A DNA stretch of 64,000 nucleotides from Sanderia malayensis (Eukaryota; Cnidaria; Scyphozoa; Semaeostomeae; Pelagiidae), in contig RQOL01000636.1 of assembly GCA_013076295.1 (NCBI GenBank), positions 248,001 to 312,000 on the forward strand. The letters are read 5' to 3'. This document shows, in pieces, positions 22,760 through 33,583 of this stretch. A program made the position numbers and the translations under genes. Every line of letters begins with the position of its first letter. Position 1 is the stretch's first letter. The notes beneath the pieces are model-generated. The model worked only from the letters and a program-made list of their open reading frames with translations. It was not told where the DNA came from and ran no database searches.

Positions 22760-23232
22760 ATAATAGTTTAATATTATCTGTATTGCGTTACTAATGTAAA
22801 CAATAATACTTTGCTGGTAATATTTCTAATGACACAATAGTTTAATAATATCTGTATTGTGTTACTAATGTAAATGATAATACTTTTCTGGTGATATTTC
22901 TAATGACATAATAGTTTAATAATATCCGTATTGCATTACTAATGTAAATGATAATACTTTTCTGGTAATATTTCTAATGACACAATAGTTTAATAATATT
23001 TGTATTGCGTTACTAATGTAAACGATAACACTTTTCTGGTAATATTTCTAATGACACAATAGTTGAATAATATCTGTATTGTGTTACTAATGTAAACGAT
23101 AATACTTTTCTGGTAATATTTTTAATGACACAATAGTTTAATAATATCTGTATTGGGTTACTAATGTAAACAATAATACTTTTCTTTTAATATTTCTAAT
23201 GATGCAATAGTTTAATAATAACTGTCCTACAG
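22760..23232. repeat. 74-bp minisatellite, six to seven copies
   Basis: Unit of about 74 bp containing AATAGTTTAATAATATCTGT, GTTACTAATGTAAACGATAA and TGGTAATATTTCTAATGACA. Copies begin near 22763, 22838, 22912, 22985, 23058, 23132 and 23206. A partial isolated copy is at 22118-22170, just after the DDE_Tnp_4 gene, so the array seems to have grown from that element's 3' flank. Confidence 0.93.
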
Positions 23233-23302
23233 TACAAATATAAACGCTTTACTTTATATAACTTTGATGATTAATTATTACTACTTACATAAGAGAGTGT
23301 AG

Positions 23303-25186
23303 CAACATGCAGTTACAAAGGCCCTAAGACAAGCAGAGGCAAAGTATTGGGATACCTGTTTTAGGGAGACAACAAATGCAAAAGATTTCTGGACTATTTT
23401 CAAGAAAATAACAAAGAAGGATCGTAAGTCTGAAATTGGAGCTTTAGAAGTCGATGGTTCAATTGTATCCCAAGACTTAGAGAAAGCAGAGGCACTGAAC
23501 GACTTCTTCACAAACATTGGAGCTCAACTTGCGAAGCCTTTTGAGGATAGTTCAGAGTCTGACTTGGATAGGCATATATACAGAATAACACCAAGCATAG
23601 CATCAATACCTCCATGTAGTTCAGACTTTATTTCACACAATTTAAGCAAACTCAACCCTGCAAAAGCAACAGGAGATGACAATGTATCATCAAGGGAACT
23701 GAAAATGGTTCATGGAACTGTTGCTCAAGGACAAATTATCAACAAATCTCTTGACTCAACTATGTATCCCAGTGCCTGGAAAATAGCAAAATTAAAAGCA
23801 GCATACAAAAAGGGAAATACCAAGGACAGGGGAAACTACCGACCCCTCTCTTTATTGAGTGTAGCAATTAAAGTACATGAAAATAAAATTGGGTCACATC
23901 TAGATGATCATATCAAGTTCCACAATCTATCAAGTATAAATCAGTGGGGATTCAAAGCCGGACTGAGCACTGAAACCATGTTGCTATACCTGTCTGAAAA
24001 ATGGAAAGAAGCACTAGACAACAACGAAGTGGTTGGTACAGTTTTCATAGATTTCAAAAAAGCATTCGATACGAAAAACCATAAAGTGCTCCTAAAGAAA
24101 CTACATGCAACTGGTATATCAGGATCTGTGTACGAGCTAATCGAAAGTTACTTAAAGGACAGATGTCAATATGTTGAAATCAATGGAAAGAAATCAAAGC
24201 TAAAACTAGTTGAAGTTGGAGTCCCTCAGGGATCACTCCTAGGGCGCAGACTGTTCGCAATATATGTAAATGACCTTCCAACAGCTGCCAAGATAGGAGA
24301 GATGCACATGTACGCTGACGACACTACTGTTTCTGTCATCAGAGACGCTGTGGATGAAGCTATAATAGCCCTTAATTTCATCACAGAGGACTTAAACAAC
24401 TGGTGTAACCACAACAAACTTACCATACATCATGATAAAACGGAGGCTATGATAATAACAACCTCTAAGTTCAATGGCCCTCTTTTGCCAGTTAAAATAG
24501 GGGATAAGAACATTAAATATGTACCAAAAACTAAGTGCTTGGGGATTATCATAGACCAACAACTAAACTGGAAGCAACAAATTGATGCAGTGCATAAATC
24601 CTACTGCACAAAACTGAAGCTACTGACAAGGCTAAGTTACCTTCCTAAACAGACCCTTGAAGAGATTTATTTCAAAACAATCATCCCGTCGGCTGTATAC
24701 TGTATAGCTGTTTGGGGCTCAAGTGCAGAGAGCAGTATACAGAAACTTGAGAAGGTTCATGCAAGAGCAGCAAGAATAATAAACCAACTACCAAAAGAGC
24801 GTGAAACAGATAACACATTGGAGAAAGCAGGATGGCTTCCACTGTCATATATATACAGGAAACGAATTATTACAATAATGCATGACTGTTTCCATGGACG
24901 CTATGATCATAGGATAATAGACATGTTGAGTGTTAATCAAAGAAAAAGAGCAGGGAGAGAGAACAATTATCAGATAATTAGACCAAAGAAAGAGATAGGT
25001 AGGAACAGTTTCAGATTTAGAGGCCCAGTGATTTGGAATGCGGTAGCTGATGATATAAAAACTATAAAGAACAAGGACACGTTTAAAGAAAAACTGAAAT
25101 CGATCAAAGACACCATTATGACCACAAGTTTTAAGAAGGGAGTTGCTTTTAATAACAATAAGGACAATAGATATTCTTACTTTTGA
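23303..25186 (+). CDS. LINE reverse transcriptase, 5'-truncated but open
   Basis: Open from about 23303 (no credible start; ATGs at 23564 and later) to the stop at 25186. The upstream linker (RKSEIGALEVDGSIVSQDL, LNDFFTNIG) is followed by RT motifs: KATGDDNVSSRELK, KKGNTKDRGNYRPLSLLS, FIDFKKAFDT, GVPQGSLLGRRLFAIYVND, MYADDTTV with the catalytic Asp pair, and the thumb with KTKCLGIIID. The C-terminal domain contains HARAARIINQLPKE. The endonuclease domain is missing, so this is a typical 5'-truncated CR1/L2/jockey-like insertion; a (TATG)n tail follows. There are no stops over about 627 codons, so it is young or its family is recently active. Confidence 0.9.
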   Translation, partial: QHAVTKALRQAEAKYWDTCFRETTNAKDFWTIFKKITKKDRKSEIGALEVDGSIVSQDLEKAEALNDFFTNIGAQLAKPFEDSSESDLDRHIYRITPSIASIPPCSSDFISHNLSKLNPAKATGDDNVSSRELKMVHGTVAQGQIINKSLDSTMYPSAWKIAKLKAAYKKGNTKDRGNYRPLSLLSVAIKVHENKIGSHLDDHIKFHNLSSINQWGFKAGLSTETMLLYLSEKWKEALDNNEVVGTVFIDFKKAFDTKNHKVLLKKLHATGISGSVYELIESYLKDRCQYVEINGKKSKLKLVEVGVPQGSLLGRRLFAIYVNDLPTAAKIGEMHMYADDTTVSVIRDAVDEAIIALNFITEDLNNWCNHNKLTIHHDKTEAMIITTSKFNGPLLPVKIGDKNIKYVPKTKCLGIIIDQQLNWKQQIDAVHKSYCTKLKLLTRLSYLPKQTLEEIYFKTIIPSAVYCIAVWGSSAESSIQKLEKVHARAARIINQLPKERETDNTLEKAGWLPLSYIYRKRIITIMHDCFHGRYDHRIIDMLSVNQRKRAGRENNYQIIRPKKEIGRNSFRFRGPVIWNAVADDIKTIKNKDTFKEKLKSIKDTIMTTSFKKGVAFNNNKDNRYSYF

Positions 25187-25324
25187 GATTAATATATTTC
25201 ACACGCACCATGATATTTTATTGTAACATTACTTTATTTTAGCAAAATGACTTTTATAAACTTTTAGTTGCAGGTCCACATCTACAGTATTGTAGCCATT
25301 ATTAACCTGCGTTATCAAATAAAA

Positions 25325-25350
25325 ATGTATGTATGTATGTATGTATGTAA
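25325..25350 (+). repeat. (ATGT)n tail of LINE
   Basis: About six ATGT units end the LINE copy, a common 3' terminus of CR1/L2-like elements. Confidence 0.8.
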
Positions 25351-25367
25351 CTTACTCATCACTTGTT

Positions 25368-26969
25368 TCATGAAAAAAACTTTTCCCAGCTTCCATGAAT
25401 GTATAACTTAAGATTTCTCTGCACGCGTTTTGTAAAAAACTCTGGCAAAACGGCTCTGCGATAAAAGAAGCTTAGTTGTGGAAGAATAGAACGCTGAAAA
25501 AAACTGTCATCATGTGCTATTGATTGAATAAATAATGGCTGATTATCACCAAACCACACCACCAGATCAACTCTCTTTAAGCCAGAACAAAACATTTGTC
25601 CTTGAATTTGATAAAAGTAAGAATGAGTTTTCTTCAACTGTATGACATCTGTTTTTGCTAAAAAGAACTTCTTATCTGCAACAGCCTCTTCAAGAGAAGA
25701 TGAAAATTTTGAATAAGTACATTTGATTTCAAGTCCCCAAGAACGATCACCAGGTCTTACAATACCATCTAAGGATGCGCCAAGAAAAGAAAGAGTGTTG
25801 GATACAATGAGACCAGGTTCATCAACAGATGCTTTACTGAAGCCACTGCAAATCAAATTGTCCAAATACAAAGAGCGAACATGTGACTCATAAGCCTGTC
25901 CATGTCGTGTACTCGAAGATGAAAAGGAAGAATAAAACATTGCCTTTAATTTTGATGATGGCTCCAAAGTATTGACGGCAGCAGAATAAAAATTAGATGC
26001 TGTGATATGATAGAGCCGATGTTGTTTCCAAGAACTATTTGATGCTTGTTCACGGGTTGCCTTTTCAATAACACTGGTAGCTGTTGCTTCAAGATACATA
26101 TTCCTTTCTGCAGGATAATCCACCATTTCTTTAAAACTGGCACAAGAAATATCATAATCATCACTAAATGGCATTGCGCTATCAGACTCAGAAATAGATA
26201 AATGAACAATTGAATCTTCAAAAGGAGAATCCAAGGAATCAAGTGTTTCAGTGGCAATAGTAGAATTGGATGTAGAAGAAGCATCAGGAAATGGGTGAAA
26301 TGCGAAGAAGCAGCTGTTTGGAATAGATGAAGCAAGGCCTTGTTGTAGTGTTTCAAGGGCATCTTTATCAACTTCACGATGAAAAGCTTTGTGAGGGTCA
26401 TGACAATTGATTTTAGAAGCTCTCAGTGTCTCATCACTTTTACCAAATTTTATTTTTTTTATCACAATTTCGTCAATGGATGCAGGAGAAACAGAAGAAA
26501 ACGAAGAAGGAACATTCCATGCAGATAACTTTGAAGTACAAGATACTGGCTCAGGACAACTATGGTAGCCTTTCCTGTTAAAATCTTCTAATGCGAAAAG
26601 AACACCACCAACATGATTGCAATTACCAAAACCAGATACACCAGCACCAGCAGGGCATGTACAAGCAGCACAACAAACATAACCAGAATTATCAATAAAG
26701 ACTTTGTACAAAATTGCCTGCATTGAAGCCTTCATTGGAACATCAAAATATGTACATAATTCATCCTTGGCCACAAAAAATTTCTTGATATAACCTTCAT
26801 AAAAAAACTGAAATGACTTTAGCTTTTTGTATGAGGTACTTTTCAACTTGATGTGCTTGAACTTTGTAGTGCGAAGAACAAGATACTGATACAATTGAAC
26901 AAACGAAAAAGCAGGAGTGCCACGAAGATCTGTCGACCAAGGCAAATGACTGCATTTTGAATTAAACAT
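25368..26969 (-). CDS. SWIM zinc finger + YqaJ-type nuclease
   Basis: An intact 533-codon minus frame; in fact open upstream to about 27163, so the Met at 26969 may be internal. The N-terminal region has a SWIM finger (CTCPAGAGVSGFGNCNHVGG, a CxC...CxH pattern, about residues 100-125). An acidic linker follows, then a YqaJ-like PD-(D/E)xK nuclease: HGQAYESHVR, LGASLDGIV and GLEIKCTYS (catalytic D and E-x-K), YFYQIQGQMFC. Such SWIM-YqaJ proteins are repeat-encoded in many invertebrates and, as I recall, pair with ISL2EU-type transposases. One lies convergent at 20462-22076 with a LINE between. All nuclease residues look present. Confidence 0.85.
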   Translation of the reverse strand: MFNSKCSHLPWSTDLRGTPAFSFVQLYQYLVLRTTKFKHIKLKSTSYKKLKSFQFFYEGYIKKFFVAKDELCTYFDVPMKASMQAILYKVFIDNSGYVCCAACTCPAGAGVSGFGNCNHVGGVLFALEDFNRKGYHSCPEPVSCTSKLSAWNVPSSFSSVSPASIDEIVIKKIKFGKSDETLRASKINCHDPHKAFHREVDKDALETLQQGLASSIPNSCFFAFHPFPDASSTSNSTIATETLDSLDSPFEDSIVHLSISESDSAMPFSDDYDISCASFKEMVDYPAERNMYLEATATSVIEKATREQASNSSWKQHRLYHITASNFYSAAVNTLEPSSKLKAMFYSSFSSSSTRHGQAYESHVRSLYLDNLICSGFSKASVDEPGLIVSNTLSFLGASLDGIVRPGDRSWGLEIKCTYSKFSSSLEEAVADKKFFLAKTDVIQLKKTHSYFYQIQGQMFCSGLKRVDLVVWFGDNQPLFIQSIAHDDSFFQRSILPQLSFFYRRAVLPEFFTKRVQRNLKLYIHGSWEKFFS

Positions 26970-27444
26970 TTCTTCGTATCTGCAGTGTGCGTCATCGAAT
27001 ATTTGACTATGAACAAGGTTATCACCGTCGGCTTGCTGCTTCAGATGAGAGAAAATAGCGTAGGCCCGTAGAATAAGGTCGGCCTTCGAATGGTCTATTG
27101 TTATTATTTTGTGATCGTTTTTGGATGCTTGTTGCTGTGATGAACGTTGTTTCAGAGCTCTTCAAGTCAGAGGCCAAAAAATGTCCTAAATATTTATTTG
27201 CCATGTGGCAAATATGATCCACGTTGGGCATATTTCATTGCTTCAAGTGGTGATGTCTAAATAATAAAAATTTTATACCAAGAGCCTTGAATTAGCATTT
27301 TACATTGACATAAGCAGTTTAGAAAGCTCATTTTCACATTGCATTCAATGAGTTTTATTTCCAACCATTATTTTAAAGTAAAAACTGCTGATCAACAAAT
27401 AGGCCTAACAAATAAATGATTTTCTTTGCAGGATGAAATAAAAG

Positions 27445-29345
27445 TTGGAAAAGTTGGAAAACATGGAGAAACAAACACGAAAGCATATACGATTTAATGT
27501 CCAGGATGCAATTAACTTTGTCATGTTGCCTGGTGAGTCAGATTCAGAGCTGTCAGACCTTGATGATGATGATGATGATGATTATTATTGTGAAAATGAA
27601 ACAGGGTTCTTCCAATCAAAATATTGTGCTGAAGTGGATGACAGCAGTGAAGATGACAATGATACTTCTCTTTCCTTAGTAGATGATAAGGGAAAGGAGT
27701 CTGATATTGATGATGACAGTCCTGGTATAGCTGCAAAACCAAAAAAAGGAAAAAGAAGAATTCAGAGAAATCTGTCTTTCGCTGGCGCAATCGAGAGCCT
27801 CCAGTCACCAACAGTGATTTCAAAGGAGCAGCCATCAGTCTTCCACCACAAGATTGTGACCAGTCGACACCATTTTGGTATTTTACACAGTTCTGGGACA
27901 TTGACATAACTAACCATCTCGTAGAGCAGATGCATCTATACAGTGTGCAGAAAACTGGAAAGAGCACAAACACCAACCGCAAAGAGCTTGAACAGCTAAT
28001 TGGCATTATGATGAAAATCGGGATTGTGAAAATGCCCCGTTACCAAAATTACTGGTCACAGTCAACACACTTCGCCCCAATAGCTGATGTCATGAGTCTC
28101 AACCGCTTCAAGCAACTCCGTAGGTTTTTGCATGCAAACGATAATTCAAAGAAGGATGAAGAAAGGAATAAAGACAACAACTGTTCAAGGTGGCATTACC
28201 ATTATCTTGAAGCATTAAAGATCAATTGCAGGAAGATGGAGCAAAAGGAATTTCAATCCATTGATGAACAGATTGTTCCAGCAAAGACAATGTTCAGTGG
28301 CATTCGTCAATATAACCCAAAAAAAACCCAAAAAGGGGTTTCAAAAACTCTGTCCGGGCAGGTGAGAGTGGATGCATGCACGACTTCTTCTTTTATGCTG
28401 GTGCTAAAAGTACTGGGACAACAACATGTGGGGCAGCAGATGTTGTCAAAAAACTTTGTGAAAAAATGCCATCAAAACTTAACCACAAGTTGTTCTTCGA
28501 CAACTGGTTTTGCACCTTTCAGTTGTGTTTGGATTTGAAAGCAGATGGCATTCTCACAGCAGCAACTCTTTGTAAAGACAGGCTAGCTGGATGCAAACTA
28601 CTGTCCGATACAGAATTGAAACAAAAAGGCAGAGGAAGTTTCTGCTTCCAGACAGATCAGAACACTGGCCTTAGTATTGTAAAATGGTATGACAACAAGC
28701 CTGTCCATTTAGTCTCCACATATATTGGAGTACAAGCTGATGGAACCGTGAAAAGGTTTGATCATAAAAGAAAAATGCATGTCCAAGTGGAATGTCCTAA
28801 TGTCTTCAAGAGATACAATAAGTCAATGGGAGGCGTTATGCTTATTAGGCCTAGCAGACATGCTTATTGCATTGTATAGAACGAGAATTAAAACAAATCG
28901 ATGGTATCTTTCTTTGATTTTCCAAGCCGTTGATATAGCAAATGTTTGGTTGCTATACCGCAGGTATGCCAATCAGTTGAAAATTCCAAAAGCAAAGCAA
29001 TTGTCACTGCTAGGTTTTATTAGTGAGATATCACAGTCTCTCATAAAGGCAGAAAAAGCATCGCCAGCTCCAAGATCTGCTGAGAGACCTTCGAAACGAA
29101 GCATGAAATGTGAAGAAGAGACAACACCAAAGCGTGGTCGTGTACCTAAAGTTGCTTTGCCTGACATAGATTCAAGATTTGATCAGTATGCCCATTGGCC
29201 AGAGCACAAAGAGAAAAAAAACATGTGCAGACACTGCAAAAAAGAGTATATTGTCAGAAATGTGCACTTTGTTTATGCTTTAATGGACAAAACAATTGTT
29301 TTAGTCAATTTCATATCAAATAAAAATAACTCCAAATGTACATAA
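27445..29345 (+). pseudogene. piggyBac transposase, frameshifted
   Basis: A poly-Asp N-terminal region is followed by a shift near 27765 into a WRNREPP block, then TQFWDIDITNHLVEQ. The DDE_Tnp_1_7 core follows: ELEQLIGIMMKIGIVKMPRYQNYWS, FQSIDEQIVPAKTM, a homopolymer shift near 28320-28335, MHDFFFYAGAKSTG, KLFFDNWFCTF, KWYDNKPVHLVSTYIG and, after a shift near 28840, LADMLIALYRTRIKTNRWYL. A short C-terminal CRHCKKEY finger is truncated. At least three frameshifts; inactive. A splice-acceptor-like TTTGCAG precedes the N-terminus. Confidence 0.85.
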
Positions 29346-29586
29346 TCATTTATCTATCATTTGCGAAGTTTTCTAGCCAGTAACAGGTTTTTTTATGACA
29401 ACGCCCCTTTTGCTGCTTCTTGCTTTATCGGTCATATTTGCAATATGGCAAAAAATTATAATTTTCAGGTAAAATTAAATTTCCAAAAATTATTTCTTGA
29501 AATGCGTTATTTCAGTACACAGTTACCAGAAAATGAGAAAAAAATTTTTCAACCAGATTCTCCAAAATTGAACCATAAAGGGTTAG

Positions 29587-30265
29587 CATGTCAGCTTTTT
29601 TTCATTTTCATTTTTTTCATCTGTAAATGTGAGTATGTATGTCGATCCCCCAGCAGATTCTATGCTCATTGGTTCACATACTTCTTTGTGTACCAGCTCC
29701 AGTGTTTTGGTGGCTCTAATTGAGCTAATCTGTAGAAATAGGGTATTCTGCTTCTTTCCCAACTCACATGCATCACATTTTTTGTCAAAGTTTTCATTTG
29801 AATGCTTCAAACCTTTGACCATATCCTTTCTTTATGATCTGGTTAATATAGCTGTAATTAAGATGACCACATCTACAATGCCAACTTCTTAGATCAGGTA
29901 CTTTGCTTGTGGCAACGTTTACAATGTCTGCACTATTTGCTCTGTATAATCATTCATCATCGACAATATAAGGAATGACAAGATTGTGCTTATCCTTTAC
30001 CACAGCGCATGTCTCTTTGCTAAGATTCATTTCTGCTCCTTTCTTTGCCACGGTAGCAACTGACAGTAAATCCTTTCGAAGCTTTGGGACAAATAATACA
30101 TTCTCCAATAGCAAAGAATAGGGTAAGTTTTGTTGTAGCATGCAATCTTTACATCTCCTTTTCCAAAGGCAAATATCGCCTAGTTTTCACCAAAGTAACT
30201 TGAGTTGGGTGTTGAAACTTGAGAAAATTCAATATCATATGTCATATGGCTATTACAAAGAGCGG
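29587..30265 (-). pseudogene. Ty1/copia pre-integrase and integrase N-terminus
   Basis: Minus strand in order: NSHMTYDIEF (remnant of the post-protease SHMT motif), FGKGDVKI, LENVLFVPKLRKDLLSVA, WHCRCGHLNYSYINQIIKKG, CDACELGKKQ (the integrase zinc motif) and ELVHKEVCEPMSIESAGGSTYILTFTDE. It is cut at the TTAG junction at 29583-29586 and resumes at 20047 with the C-terminal integrase part. Roughly 130 residues of integrase core are absent from both halves. Several stops. Confidence 0.85.
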
Positions 30266-31010
30266 GGATGGGGAACAGCCAGGGAATAGACCATGCAATG
30301 GTCATGGAATAACCTGAGCGACCAGGGAAAAACCCAACTATGAAACTAAGAACCTGTTTAAAATTTGCCATGGCAGTTAGATAAATAGGAAAAACAGAGA
30401 AAATTACGGAAACATTTATTGCACGGAGTCAGTTTTGATAGATAAACAAGGTAAATTTTATAGTTTTAATATGTAAGCAAGGAACCAGATGCATTTTGTG
30501 AATGTGAACATCGCCCACTTTGATGAGTCCTGATTCGCTGTTTGTATTATCACTCTGCCTACTGTGAGCTGTCGACAATGTCTGTTCAACACCAATAACT
30601 CAGTGGCCAGGGGGTAGACTGTAAGTCAGGATTAATGACTCGGCTAACCAATAACATATAAGAAAAATATAATTTATGCCACATTAAACAAACTCGAGGA
30701 ATGAAATAACAAGAAACACACTTTAAAACAAGAGTATTCAGAATTCAATATATAAGATATAAAGAATTAGAATGATATTTTCACAATTTATTGAGATTTA
30801 TTTCGTAGGAAAATGTCAACAGAAAAGAAGCGTATAACAAACGAAAATATGAGCAACCAGAAAATTAGATTAAGTTTACACCAGAAAATTAACGTCAAAC
30901 CCAAATTCAGAAAATGATAGCTCAAAGTGTTTTGCTGAAAGAAATGCAATGCAATATCTGTTCATGGCAAGCATCTGGCCACAAAAATGTGGGTATCTTA
31001 ATAGAATGCA
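30266..31010. other. No supported gene
   Basis: AT-rich sequence with one 34-codon frame near 30814 (MSTEKKRITNENMSNQ) that I do not recognise. Nothing else is supported. Confidence 0.4.
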
Positions 31011-33130
31011 ATTTATCTTCAGATGAAAATTGACATTTTATGGATAGGAGCTGCAAACCAATGGTCCTGATGTCTAGCCGCGATGGAACTTATAGTCTCG
31101 GCAGAATACAACAACATCAGGCAGACTGGACAGTCGGTTTTTAATCTGATGGTCACATCCGTAGCGACATGATATTGTTGCTCCTGCTGTCAGCTTCATG
31201 TTGAATTTTGAATGTGCTACCTGTGGCTGTTGTTGTTGTATTCTATGTAGTTGGATGGACATTGCACAGGGTTGTTGTTGTTGTTGTTGAAAATGGTGTA
31301 CAGATGCTAAATGTTGCTTCGTTTCGTAAAAAAAAGTGATGAACGCTTGTAAATTTCCCTTCTTTTGGGCAAGGCTGAGGAGATGTTCACAAACACTGCT
31401 GCTGTGATGGAAACACTCCTGCTGCCTTCCCAGTGTCACTGGGTATAATCTATTGCCGTAACTGCCGACGTATTCACCATAGTCAAATGCTGGTTGAGGG
31501 ATAACAATAGGGGAGTCAGCATGCACTAATTCCTTGGCTTTGTTGAACGTTGTGGCTAAAATGGGCATTGCCACTGTTGATATGCCCAACATTTCCGCCT
31601 TAATGGAGAACTTCATGCTTTTCTGATGGTGGATGATAATACTGGCAAGGATGCTGCTTCCACCTGCAACATGCAGCCGTCAATTCCTCTCTTTCAGAAT
31701 TTTGCAATGACAGTTTGCCTGTGACCCACAGACATCTTTGCCCACCTGTTGGTGTCTATGGCCCAGTGACAAAATCTTTGCTAACCTTGTAGGGGCCTCT
31801 CTCAAAAATGGCATCATCTTCATCGTGGAATTGTTGTTCGACAAGTTCCTTGATTTCTTCAATTAACTTCTCCAGTTCCTTCATCTGAAAACTTAGATAT
31901 TTTTGAACAATCAAATTTGCAACATCATTGTTCTTTGTCGTGAATTCGCTTGGTGGATCTTCAAGGGTCGCCTTGGTTTTTTTATGTTGTAGCATGTAGC
32001 CTTCCATCTCATCAGCCTAAGGACAATCGTAAACAAAGTAATAGATTTGCGTGACTTCTAAAAGACAACTACGAAGGAGAGGCAAATGTGATGTGCAAAT
32101 ATGCATAGCTTGTGTTTCTTAAACCATTGGAAGAATGCTTCACTTGTTTTCAATTTCGAGGTAGTTTCTCTGGCATTTCACTTTTCTTCTACATCGTTTA
32201 CTTTCATTTGGAAGTCTGACTCATTGTTGCAATCAACAAACCCGGCATATTTGACATCTCCAACTTGCTTTCCGAAAATGTCTGCAATAAACTCTAATAA
32301 GCTTTCAGGTCTTTTGTAAACCCTCGCCTAGTCATCCCACGCTCAAGGTTGTCTTTAAAGTGAATAAAGCATCAGAGAAATGTTGGAATTCTTAAATTAC
32401 GCTTGAATCCACCAATAATTGCTCTTTCCCCATCTGTATCACATGCAAGGGCACCTTCAAAAGCTGGATTAGCCAATGTCATAGTGTAGGAGAATGTTGA
32501 ATACGTTTGCCAGGTTTTGCTTTGGTGTACCATTAATGGCAGTAATACAGGCAGCTTTCCCTTATTGCATTTTTTCAAGCACAACTTGGTATATGCGGTA
32601 ATTGTCAAACTCAAATTTTGCTTGAAAATATTAAAAATCAGATCTATTCCCAAAACACAAAGCTGTCGTGGGGCCATAGTCAGCTGGCTTAATGTGTCTA
32701 GTTGCCAATTGTAGGCAAGGAAAACAAAAAGTTCAGGATGAAAGTCGCATTCGCAGATAAAACGTGATTCCTTGGAGACTTCCTGGTCTGTCTTGGTTCT
32801 ATCCAGTAACACCCAACGTTTGCCATTTGCCCTTTCGGATGTGTTATTCATTTTCAAAGCTTTCCTGCTGTTCTAAAAGTCCTTAGGTCTTCTAGGCATC
32901 TCCCCCAAACTTCTCACAGAAACTATGTCTCCATGTGAGCATCACAGTGTGTCCATTTTTTCCCGAGCATTAGAATCATCTTTGGCGGCAAGGTTTTAAT
33001 TTTGCTGCGAACACTTGGCTGCTGCCTTGTGTTACGATGTTAATTCTTCTGCTGTTTCCCTGTGGCAATGACACTCGCACTTCATCCAAGACCTTTTCCA
33101 AATATGGAAAAAGTCTTGGATGCCTCCGTT
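31011..33130 (-). pseudogene. MULE-like transposase relic
   Basis: Order on the minus strand: N-terminal degenerate part (32860-33130); QLCVLGIDLIFNIFKQNLSL with the first catalytic Asp, LPLMVHQSKTWQTYSTF, ALACDTDGERAIIGGFKRNL (second Asp region), CFIHFKDNLERGMTRRGFTK (H and late core); EGYMLQHKKTKATLEDPPSE...FERGPYKVS (31750-32007); and a C-terminal zinc-knuckle-like CRYGCDHQIKNRLSSLPDVVVF (31074-31616). The D...TDGE...HFK order identifies a MULE (Mutator) family common in cnidarian-type genomes. Many stops and shifts. Confidence 0.72.
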
Positions 33131-33195
33131 AATCAAAGATTTCAATCATAATCAAAGTAATCATATATAAACAAAACAAAACTTAATATAAAAAA

Positions 33196-33583
33196 TAACA
33201 GTTGATAACTACACAAATATTCATCATCCTCTTCTTCGTCAGTTAAATGATAGTCTGCAATATTTCCACAGTCACTGCATTTGCAAAGTGGTGTACAAGG
33301 TAAATTGTTTTTTGAACATGAGCATCTGCTGCTTGAGCCACAACGGCCTCTGCATCCACACTTAGCAAACTCCACGATACCCTTTGGTGCTGGGAGCTCC
33401 AAGCACTTTTCTGGGATAATTTTGCCGTCCTTTTCTTCCCATCCACATTCTGTTATCACAGGAACTATTGGCTCTGCTTTACTATATCCACGTGCAATAA
33501 TGGTAAAAAATCGAGCTCTGTTGATATGCGGGATTAAGGCTCCTTTAGTTGGAGGTAGTTTTTCAGCTTCATACCCTTTCTTA
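33196..33583 (-). pseudogene. CXC-motif protein, C-terminal exon
   Basis: An open minus frame: KGYEAEKLPPTKGALIPHIN, PVITECGWEEKDGKIIPEKC, then FAKCGCRGRCGSSSRCSCSK and CTPLCKCSDCGNI with an acidic end. The closely spaced Cys pattern is that of tesmin/TSO1-like CXC domains found at the C-terminus of large repeat-encoded proteins distantly related to the product of transposon A. The upstream part is removed by insertion of transposon copy B at 33584. No partner exon is seen beyond it. Confidence 0.65.

Larger units (their letters stand above)
20048..29586 (+). mobile_element. Composite block bounded by piggyBac-like ends
   Basis: TTAG-CCCTTTATGG at 20048-20061 and CCATAAAGGG-TTAG at 29573-29586 form an inverted pair with a four-base direct duplication (TTAG in place of the usual TTAA). 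On both sides lie copia remnants in the same orientation. A related subterminal motif (TGCCATAT..CAAATA) occurs near 20072, 27197 and 29430. The piggyBac transposase is near the right end. The ISL2EU-like gene, minisatellite, LINE and SWIM-YqaJ gene would then be later insertions. Alternatively the left end belongs to a separate related copy. Confidence 0.6.

Noticed and set aside
22760..23232. CRISPR array
   Set aside because: The whole 74-bp unit repeats without unique spacers, and the context is eukaryotic.
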